Part shown: positions 18,565-26,225 of the stretch, piece after piece
How positions within the stretch are numbered: the stretch's first letter is position 1
How the letters are laid out: every line of letters starts with the position of its first letter
DNA from: Azolla pinnata
Taxonomy: Eukaryota; Streptophyta; Polypodiopsida; Salviniales; Salviniaceae
Direction of reading: 5' to 3'
NCBI GenBank assembly: GCA_037176905.1
Contig: JBBBWG010006113.1
Coordinates: forward strand, 1 to 29,342
DNA: 29,342 nt
Program-made: the position numbers and the translations under genes
Notes under the pieces: model-generated
Told to the model about the DNA's origin: nothing
Database searches by the model: none
Seen by the model: only the letters and a program-made list of their open reading frames with translations

Positions 18565-21186
18565 ATGCATGGAAAACCCCTCAACATGAGGAATCCATCC
18601 ACAGATGAGCTTGCTCTCGTGAATCTGCTGAAGAAATGTGGCCGGCATGGAGACCTCGAGAGAGGGGACAGAATCTATGCCGATCTCTGCAACTCCGGAA
18701 CCTTTGGAGGAAACCCATACATTGCCAGCGCTCTGGTCAGCTTGTATGCAAAATGTGGTAAGCTCGAGAAAGCACACGAGGTGCTCGATCGGCTCCCGGT
18801 TCGGAATGTGGTCTCGTGGAATGCACTTCTTTCAGGATATGCGCAGCACGGGTATGGTAACGAAGCATGGAGCTGCTTCGATCGCATGCAAGGAGAGGGC
18901 CTCTCCCCCGATCCTGTCACTCTTCTTTGCATCTTCAAAGCATGCGGCAAGGTGAGAGATGCATGCAAAGGGGCAAGAATCCATGCCTGGCTCGCTCCCA
19001 AGAATACCAGTACCGCAATCTGCAATGCGATTACGGATATGTACAGCAAATGTGGTGAGCTCGGGAAGGCAGAGGAAGCGTTCCATTGCGCTCGGATCCA
19101 TGACGTGGTCTCTTGGAATGTGTTGATCGCTGGATATGCCGACCATGGCCATGCTCGCGAGGCGTTGCTTTGCTACGAGGAGATGCTGTTCGAGGGCCTG
19201 TCGGCGGATGAATTCACCTTCGTTCCGCTACTCAAGGCTTACAGATGCCTCAATGCATGTGAGAAAGGTGGAGAAATGCATGCAAAGATTGTCCTGGAAG
19301 GCTTTTCGTCTGCAGAGAACAGCGTGCTAGGCAATGCATTAGTGGATATGTATGCCAAATTCGGGTTGCTGGAGAAAGCGAAAGAAGCCTTTGGTCAGAT
19401 TCGAACCCCGAATCTCGTGGCTTGGAATACTTTACTGACAGGATACTCCCAGCAGGGGCACGAAAGGGAAGCGATCGGATATTGCTTTCAGCAAATGCAG
19501 CAGGAGAGCATCTTGCCAGACAAGATCACATACGTTTGCGTCTTGAAGTCCTGTGGAAGCATAAGGGCATCAAACAAAGGGAAAGAGATGCATTGTAAGG
19601 TTGTTGCAATGGGGCTGCTCGAACAGGAGGTTTTCGTCGGCAATGCATTAGCGGACATGTATGTGAAATGCGGCATGATCTGTAGAGCAAAGCAAGTGTT
19701 CGATGAGCTTCCGATCCGAGACGTGTCTTCCTGGAACGTATTGGTCGCCGGATACTCTGAGAACGGGGAAGACGAGAAGGCGTTGGAGTGTTTGAGGCTG
19801 ATGCAATGCCATGGCTCCCCTCCCAATGCAATCACCATCATATATGTCTTGAAAGCTTGCGGCAGCATGAAATCGATGGGCTCGGGCAAACAAATCCACG
19901 CCCGAATAGCTGTCGCAGATCGTTGTTCTCGCAAAGGAAAGGCAGGAGGAGAAGAAGAAGATGATGATGATGATGATGATGGCCTCTTAGTTGGAACAGC
20001 ACTGGTGGACATGTATGCTCAATGCGGGGAGTTCATGAGAGCCTGCGAAGCATTGGATCGGCTTGCCATCGCGAACATAGTCGCATGGAATGCGCTGATC
20101 TCTGGTTACGCGAGCCATGGCCGGCCCGAAGAAGCGCTGGATTGCTTCGCTCGCCTGAGGTGCCGGGGGCTGTCTCCGAACGAAGCCACGTTCCGATGCC
20201 TTTCGAGAGCTCTCGGAGGAGGGTTTCTCGCACCGGGGAGAGCGGAGGAGATACACGCAGAGATCGCGAAGCAGGCGAGCTGCGGAGCGGAGAAGGAATG
20301 GATCGCGGCCGCATCGATGGGAATGTATGCGAATCGCGGGCTCCTCGGGAGATCGGAAGCGGCGTTCGAAGAGCTTCGTGCCCGGGACGTCGCGGCGTGG
20401 GATCTCCGGATCTCGTCCCTCGTCGGGCACGGGAGGAGCGAGGAGGCGTGGAGATGCTTGTCAGACATGCAGCGCGAGAGCGTCTCTCCGGACGCCGCGA
20501 CCTGCGCCCGCGTCGTGAGAGCGTGTGCGAGCTCCGGAGCTGCGCAGAAGGGGAAGCAGATGCATGCGATCGCGGCCTTCGCGTGTCGGGGAGGTTCGGC
20601 AGGGCGCGGCGAGGGTGGGGAGGCGCTCGCCGCCGCGTTGATGGAGATGTATGCGAAGTGCGGTTTGATCCGGGATGCGCGCGAGGTCTTCGATCGGCTG
20701 GAGATCGGCGGGGGCCTCGCGCCGCGGACGGCGCTGATGGCCGCGTACGCGCAACGGGGGCAAGACGAGGCGGTGATGCGCATGCTCGGTGCGATGGGCG
20801 AAGAGCCCGATAAGGTCGTGTTTGCGATCGTTTTGAACGCGTTTTGCCAGTCTGGGCTTGTCGAAGAGGCCGTCTTCTGCTTCGCCGCGGTGGCCTCGAG
20901 CTTCCGCATTTGCCCCGCGCCCGAGCATTGCACTTGCTTGGCGGATGCGCTTGGCCGCGCCGGGCAGCTCGATCGCGCCCTCGCGTTCGTCGAGGCGGCG
21001 CCGCTTGCCCACTGCCCGACCGCTTGGGCTGCTCTGCTGGGAGCTTGCAAGAGCTGCGCGAACCTGGACCTCGGGGGCCTGGCCCTGCGCCACTCGGTGG
21101 AGCTCGACGCGCACAATGCGGCGGCATTCGTCTGCATGAGCAACATGTGCTCGTCGCCGTCGATCGTCTCGCGGAGGTATGAATGA
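18565..21186 (+). CDS. PLS-class pentatricopeptide repeat protein, intronless
   Basis: Single open frame of 873 residues. PPR proteins of this class bind organellar RNA and act in editing, splicing or stability. Repeats run from near residue 20 to about residue 820. Signature segments include ALVSLYAKCGKLEKAHEV, VVSWNALLSGYAQHGYGNEA, NALVDMYAKFGLLEKAKEA, VGNALADMYVKCGM and LMEMYAKCGLIRDAREVFDR; roughly twenty motifs are visible. The end (AWAALLGACKSC...AAAFVCMSNMC) looks like an E1 motif, but the protein stops there with no E2, E+ or DYW domain. Oddities: a GAT-run encodes seven Asp near residue 470, and the last ~1.1 kb is much richer in GC than the first half. The start at 18565 is the first ATG after an in-frame TGA; the ATG at 18586 (MRNPSTDEL) is also plausible and is conserved in the upstream decayed copies. 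I see no clear organelle presequence. Confidence 0.88.
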   Translation: MHGKPLNMRNPSTDELALVNLLKKCGRHGDLERGDRIYADLCNSGTFGGNPYIASALVSLYAKCGKLEKAHEVLDRLPVRNVVSWNALLSGYAQHGYGNEAWSCFDRMQGEGLSPDPVTLLCIFKACGKVRDACKGARIHAWLAPKNTSTAICNAITDMYSKCGELGKAEEAFHCARIHDVVSWNVLIAGYADHGHAREALLCYEEMLFEGLSADEFTFVPLLKAYRCLNACEKGGEMHAKIVLEGFSSAENSVLGNALVDMYAKFGLLEKAKEAFGQIRTPNLVAWNTLLTGYSQQGHEREAIGYCFQQMQQESILPDKITYVCVLKSCGSIRASNKGKEMHCKVVAMGLLEQEVFVGNALADMYVKCGMICRAKQVFDELPIRDVSSWNVLVAGYSENGEDEKALECLRLMQCHGSPPNAITIIYVLKACGSMKSMGSGKQIHARIAVADRCSRKGKAGGEEEDDDDDDDGLLVGTALVDMYAQCGEFMRACEALDRLAIANIVAWNALISGYASHGRPEEALDCFARLRCRGLSPNEATFRCLSRALGGGFLAPGRAEEIHAEIAKQASCGAEKEWIAAASMGMYANRGLLGRSEAAFEELRARDVAAWDLRISSLVGHGRSEEAWRCLSDMQRESVSPDAATCARVVRACASSGAAQKGKQMHAIAAFACRGGSAGRGEGGEALAAALMEMYAKCGLIRDAREVFDRLEIGGGLAPRTALMAAYAQRGQDEAVMRMLGAMGEEPDKVVFAIVLNAFCQSGLVEEAVFCFAAVASSFRICPAPEHCTCLADALGRAGQLDRALAFVEAAPLAHCPTAWAALLGACKSCANLDLGGLALRHSVELDAHNAAAFVCMSNMCSSPSIVSRRYE

Positions 21187-21890
21187 ATCCCGGGCAATCG
21201 GCAGCGGCTCCGCCCGGCTTCAACTGTTGAGCCAGGGTTTTTCTCTACGCGGTTGAATCGGAGCCGACGTAATCTTGAACCCAGACCGAGCTCAAGCGGT
21301 GCCCCCCCCTTCAATCGAAACTTGAACCAGTCTGGAAACCTCGAACCTAAACCAAAACCAACTGAACTCCTGCGCTGTCAAGCCATTCTAAATTGGCTTA
21401 ACGGTTGGGTTTCAGTTGGAAGCTGAACCATTGTTTGATGCCCAGGTATGGAAACCTTGATTGGCATGGAGGCCTTTTAGATGCATTAAGACCTCCATAG
21501 ATCGTGTATCCGCCTCCGCCCTTCTCTTGGCGTGACTTTGCCCCATATACATCATCGGATGAGATCGTTAGGTTTTGGCATCGTGTTTTTCCTCGGAGGA
21601 TTTGGTTCGTCGCCCTTCGCTGGCTGGGAAGCGATGGAGTGCTTTCACGTGTCCGAAATCGGAATCGAGCTGGCTTTTCTTTTCTTTGCTTTCGTTCTTT
21701 CTTTCTTTTGAAGTTGCTCCCCCTTCTTAGATGCTCCCTCACAATGCGACATGTGGTGGGGGGGGGGGGGTTTGGATTTGCTTCCTGTGCAACATCTGTC
21801 TGATTGCCCGATGCACACAGACTCCTGCTTGGGCTTCCTTCCGACGAATTCGAGCATACTAGTAGTTGTAGTAGTAGCAAGCACGTTGAA
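21187..21890. other. Downstream flank of the PPR gene, no gene seen
   Basis: No recognisable coding region. It contains a poly-G run (about 21755-21770). The frames on either strand (for example 21504-21803) have no domains. 'aaacctcgaacctaaaccaa' near 21336 is only weakly telomere-like. Confidence 0.55.
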
Positions 21891-22044
21891 TGAAGGAAAG
21901 AGAAGAAGAAACTTGGCCTAGCCGAGAAGGTCAAATGCTTGAATTAAATGAGAGCATTCGACGAGAGGAACAGGAGGAGCCACAGAGCCACAAGCAGGCG
22001 TGTAGATCATTGGCCTCGCAAGATTCGTATTCTCATACAACACA

Positions 22045-22990
22045 TCGATACATGCATGCATGCAGTGCCTACATCCATCTATCCATCCATGCATACACAT
22101 GTGTTGCAAAGTCGCGCATAGTATGCACACGTGCATCCATCCATCCATCCATCCATCAATGCATACATACATACATACATACATACATACGTATACATGC
22201 ATGCATGGATGCAATGCCTCCATCCATCTATCCATCCATGCATAGTTGCGCATAGTATGCACGCATGCATGCATGCATCCATCCATCCATGCATACATAC
22301 ATGCATGCATAACATGCATACATACGCATGCATGCATACGTATGTATGTTATGCGTGTGCGGATGGATGGATGGATGGACGGATGCAACTTTGCATGCAT
22401 GCATGTGTATGCATACGAAGGTGCATATGCTATGCATGCATCCGTCCATTCATACATACATACAGACATGCATGCAAAGCTACATATTGATATAATTTGC
22501 ATGCATGCATGTGTATGCATACGAAGGTGCATATGCTATGCATGCATCCGTCCATTCATACATACATACAGACATGCATGCAAAGCTACATATTGATATA
22601 ATTTGCATGCATGCATGCATCCATCCATCCACCAACACATACATACATATGTATGCATGCATCCATCCACCCACATACACATACATATATAGGCATGCTT
22701 GCATCCATCCATCCGTCCATTCATACATACACACACACACACACACACGCACGCACATGCATACATACACATGCACCATTGCTATGCATGCATGATTGCA
22801 TCCGTTCAACCGTCCATCCATCCATACATACATGCACATACATAGGCATGCAAGAAAAGATGCATCTACCATGCATGCCATGCATCTATCCATGCATAAT
22901 CAGACATCCAATCCTTTGGGAGACATCTCTCCATATATGTGTATGTGAGAGATATCGATGCATGGATACATACACACATAGCAATGTGGA
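22045..22990. repeat. Large compound tetranucleotide satellite (ATGC/ATCC/ATAC)
   Basis: Nearly 1 kb composed of ATGC, ATCC/CATC, CATA and ACAC tracts, with short unique words between. ATCC runs dominate most of it, but a GGAT run on the same strand occurs at 22361-22379, so complementary tracts face each other. All the His/Met/Cys-rich open frames here are translations of the repeats and are not genes. Confidence 0.95.
22391..22610 (+). repeat. 106 bp exact or near-exact tandem duplication
   Basis: The block starting 'ttgcatgcatgcatgtgtat' at 22391 recurs at 22497, and its first bases again at 22603, giving a period of 106 bp. It includes 'gcatacgaaggtgcatatgc' and 'aaagctacatattgatataa' unchanged in both copies, which points to a recent event or an assembly effect. 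Confidence 0.9.
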
Positions 22991-23039
22991 TATGGCTCAA
23001 TAAACACGGAAATGCGAGAAGTATATGAATATCATCAAT

Positions 23040-23070
23040 GAATTGATTGATTGATTGATTGATTGATTGC
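23040..23070. repeat. GATT microsatellite
   Basis: Six to seven uninterrupted copies of the tetranucleotide ATTG at the right edge of the satellite field. Confidence 0.85.
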
Positions 23071-23790
23071 TTGATTAATTACTTAGTTAATTTGATTAAC
23101 TTCTCAGTTAAGAAAGAAAAGCTTAAAAAAGTCCTGAAGGTTAAGAACAAAAAGAAGAAGAAAGAGGGAAAACAACAAAAACAAAAAAACAAAGACACAA
23201 AGAGACAAAAACTAGTTAATGTCACCGCCACCTGCCGGACGGAATATTCCCTACCCCAATTGGCGCCAAATTCCCAAACAAGTTGGCGCCAATTCCTGAG
23301 ATCCCAGGAAAATTGGCGCCAAGCACAAGAAGACAAAAAAGCTGCCGTCACGTGCAATAAAACCTAAAGTCACAAACCTTAGGTATATGTCTAATGTCTA
23401 TATGAAGGAAGCATTGGCAGCCCATATTTGGATTCTCCACTATATTTGGAGAAAACTCCTGAAAGCTCTTGCAAAGTACACGCAACAAGAATGCAAAGTT
23501 CTTGACAATCTTGACTTGACCATTGCCTATCTCGATCGATCGCTCCATCTGTAGGTTGTAGGATAGATGAAAAGACCCGCGTAATCAGGCCGATGCATCC
23601 GTCGATCGGTGGCTTATCTCGCATCGATTTGTGACTTTGGCAGAGCAATCTGAAGCCAGAGAGAGCGTTATCAATGGGCCAAGCCCAGTTTGGTCGGTCC
23701 ATCGATCGATCAGAAGGATTTGACGAGCTTTTCGATCAAGCAAATGGGCAATGAGATCAGAGCTAAAGGTCGAGATGGTAGCCATGCTCA
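23071..23790. other. Intergenic, with a GGCGCC palindrome cluster
   Basis: No gene recognised. An A-rich stretch (23110-23215) precedes a short GC-rich segment with three copies of TTGGCGCCAA. The remainder to 23790 holds only short frames without domains. Confidence 0.5.
23260..23322. promoter_or_regulatory. Three copies of the palindrome TTGGCGCCAA
   Basis: The 10 bp perfect palindrome occurs at 23260-23269, 23283-23292 and 23313-23322. The first also gives TTTGGCGC on the minus strand, which fits the E2F site consensus TTTSSCGC. Flanking words 'aattcc' and 'aaattccc' also recur. No adjacent gene explains it, so a regulatory role is uncertain; a relic of a mobile element is an alternative. 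Confidence 0.4.
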
Positions 23791-24014
23791 TAAGTATATG
23801 TGTTACAAACATAATCATTCACTGGCCTCTATAGTCAGCTATTTGTGAGCTGGTTCATTGAGGATTGAAGGGTGAGCATTGAAAGTTTTCGATCTTACAG
23901 TGACAAACTTTAAATCCTCACGCATGATTCCTTAATGAACTAGCCCACAAATAGTTGGACCATAGCTGGCCCTAATATAGAGGCCAGTGAATGGTTATGC
24001 TTGTAACAGTATAA
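23791..24014. mobile_element. Foldback (MITE-like) element without coding capacity
   Basis: The left arm 'cattcactggcctctata' (about 23817-23834) has its exact complement at 23974-23991. Pairing extends outward ('tgttacaaacataa' against 'ttatgcttgtaaca') to about 23791 and 24014. It extends inward through 'agctatttgtgagctggttc' (complement 'gaactagcccacaaatagtt') and 'gaggatt/aatcctc'. Almost the whole ~224 bp is thus an imperfect palindrome, as in non-autonomous foldback transposons. A TA on both edges may be the target site. Confidence 0.75.
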
Positions 24015-25110
24015 TTAGGCAGGCAAAGGCAGGTGTGGGGCAAAAGGCTATCTTTCGAGTTGAATTCTTGTGCTTGCCAACTTGGATCAGGGATTCGTCA
24101 ACAAGTGTCACGATAAGTCCCTCCATAGGAGTCACCTAATCCATCGTTTTGGGCACATAGCGATCAACATCAATGCTCCATGTGAATTTCACAAGAACTA
24201 CTTTGGCCTTTGTCTTCGAGCAAGGGCCGCGGAAAAATTAACTTTACGATTTCGATCGCGCGCTCTAACCTAACATTTGTCGCGGCAACAAGCTGACTGA
24301 TGATTCTGCTACTGCTGCTGCTGCTGGCCATGCAGGCCTTCAGTGGGGAGAGAGGGGGGAACTACATGACAAATTCATGATTCGACCGATCGAGCATGGA
24401 AAGAAACACGATTCGGATTAGGTATCTGATGATTCTCTTAGATGGATGATCGATTCTCTGGTAAGGTGTGAGTAGAGCTGGGGCCCCTCAGATCAGCATT
24501 GACTCGATTGGGTCATGCTTGCTCTTAAGGTTTCGATCCTCAATGCGATCGATTTGTATATGTAGGTGTATATATAGTACGGGCAGTTATCGCTAATGGA
24601 TCAGCCTAATCAAGCGGAGCAGGAAGATTAAGCAAGGAGATTAGGAAAGATGACGATCATTAGCACCTAACCATATTTTGAGCATGTGACTATATATGTT
24701 AACGAGTCATGCAACCCTCACCGAACGTTCCGATGCTTAACAGTAGTAATTTAAAAAATCTAAGCTTCAAATGCCCTTAACTCGATAATTTATCGTAATT
24801 ATAAGATCTTGGAGACCTGGTTTCGTAATTTCGGCAAATGTTCCGAAGCTTCTTCTTCTTCTTCTTCTTCCCTTTTCTTTATTCTTTTTATTATTAATTT
24901 CTCCGCTTGACACGTCGTAACCCACGCTTTGTTGTTGGGAGCAAACGCCTTCCCGATGTGAACATCGTGCTAATCGCTTCCGACGATGATTTGTCAGTTA
25001 AACGGAGCCATCAGCGCGAGTTAATCACGCGATTTGTCGTCGATTAACCGATGCTTTGGGGAGGGTTGAAGGGATAGGTCGCGCCCCAGACGTCGATGGA
25101 TGGGGATGCT
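24015..25110. other. Intergenic, no gene seen
   Basis: No recognisable gene. Contains a short CTG run (about 24308-24326) and a TTC run (about 24850-24872). The short frame at 24070-24273 has no domain I recognise. Confidence 0.5.
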
Positions 25111-25114
25111 GACG

Positions 25115-25470
25115 CTGTTGTAGGGTTAGGGTTAGGGTTAGGGTTAGGGTCTGGTTCTGTGTTCCTCTGATCGAATCGCTGGAACTGAACCTGGTTTTGG
25201 GTTTCCCCTGTTGCAGGGTTAGGGTTAGGGTTAGGGTTAGGATTAGGGTCTGGTTCTGCGTTTCCCCTGATAGAATTGCTGGAACTGAATCCGGTTCTGC
25301 GTTTCCCATATTGCAGGGTTAGGGTTAGGGTTAGGGTTAGGGTTAGGGTTAGGGTCTGCGTTCCTCCGATCGAATCGCTGGAACTGAACTTGGTTTTGTG
25401 TTTCCCCTCTTGCAGGGTTAGGGCAAGGGTTAGGGTTAGGATTAGGGTTAGGATCAGGGCCTGGTTTTGC
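25115..25470 (+). repeat. Interstitial (GGGTTA)n blocks in a ~105 bp higher-order repeat
   Basis: Four blocks of the hexamer GGGTTA (= TTAGGG), at about 25122-25150, 25216-25248, 25317-25352 and 25415-25458. Each is followed by a spacer of the type 'tctggttctgygttyctctg' and 'gaatcgctggaactgaa', and most spacers end in 'ttgcag'. The period is about 100-110 bp. The G-rich strand is the + strand, and several blocks have four or more GGG runs, enough for a G-quadruplex. Confidence 0.93.
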
Positions 25471-25762
25471 GTTTCCTCCGATCGAATCGCTGGAACTGAA
25501 CCCGGATTCTGCCTTCCTCTGATCGAAATCGTTGGGACCAGATCAGCGTATAAACCGGTCGGATCGGATCGGATCGGATCATTGGAACCATGGATCGGGG
25601 GCCTGTCTGTGCTCGGGCTCGGGTCCTTTCTTTGCAAGTGCAGTATCGATGGCCTTGCCGCGGGAAATCGGCCGGAGGCCAGTATCAGCTGTGTGGAACA
25701 GCTCCCCCGTCCCTGTCGATCGGGAAGCGGAGCCGAAAGTATGCCCAAGTGTGAAACCGAGA

Positions 25763-25866
25763 ACCCTAAACCCTAAACCCTAAACCCTAAACCCTAAACC
25801 CTAAACCCTAAAATCCCAAACCCTAAAATCCCAAACCCTAAACCCTAAAATCCCAAACCCTAAACC
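25763..25866. repeat. Interstitial (CCCTAAA)n array
   Basis: Seven perfect CCCTAAA heptamers, then 'atcccaaaccctaaa' variants. This is the standard plant telomere unit with the G-rich strand on the minus strand, opposite to the GGGTTA blocks ~300 bp upstream. It lies about 360 bp before the NAC start codon. Confidence 0.95.
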
Positions 25867-25973
25867 GCCCATCAGCTTTACAAAAAGCCCATTGTCATAG
25901 TGTGAAACCAAAAGCGGAATTTTGGTTTTGTCCGCCCATTATATAGCTCAGGTGTGAAACCTGCATTTTGCCG

Positions 25974-26160
25974 TCTTCTTCTTCTTCTTCTTCTTCTTCT
26001 TCTTCTTCGCCATCGCCATCGCCATCGCCATCGCCAGCTCTGAGTTTTTCCTTTCCTTCGCTTCTTCTTCTTCTTCTTCTTCTTCTTCTTCTTCTTCTTC
26101 TGCTTCTTCTTCTTCTGATTTCTTCTTCTGCTTCGTCGTCTTCTTCTTCTTCTTCTTCTC
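25974..26160 (+). repeat. CTT and CGCCAT microsatellites in the NAC leader
   Basis: TTC runs at 25974-26008 and about 26060-26100 flank a CGCCAT run (26009-26036), with more TTC at 26101-26160. 'catcgccagctctgag' occurs at both 26030 and 26161, showing that a segment was duplicated. The reading frame of the NAC gene is open through this tract back to a TAG near 25942, but no ATG is in it, so it is probably untranslated pyrimidine-rich leader. Confidence 0.85.
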
Positions 26161-26225
26161 CATCGCCAGCTCTGAGCTTTTTTCCTTTGCTTCGCTGCCT
26201 CCATACAGCCCGCCCGTTTCAATTC

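Noticed and set aside
20033-21314. Long antisense open frames (396 and 402 codons) opposite the PPR gene end
   Set aside because: They are Arg/Pro/Ser-rich products of very GC-rich DNA, lack domains, and lie wholly opposite a well-supported PPR coding region.
21918-23003. Many His/Cys/Met-rich open frames in 22-23 kb
   Set aside because: Direct translations of ATGC/ATCC/ATAC microsatellites on both strands.
23313-23330. Retroelement primer-binding site suggested by TTGGCGCC
   Set aside because: The sequence after GGCGCC does not continue as a tRNA-complementary site I recognise, and no LTRs or polymerase gene are nearby.
25044-25748. Frames with LTLTLTL or VRVRVRV runs near 25 kb
   Set aside because: Translation of GGGTTA telomere-like hexamers; no domain and no conserved start context.
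25968-26225. N-terminal extension of the NAC protein with poly-Ser and poly-Leu
   Set aside because: The frame is open back to a TAG near 25942 but contains no ATG before 26226; it is best read as a pyrimidine-rich leader.
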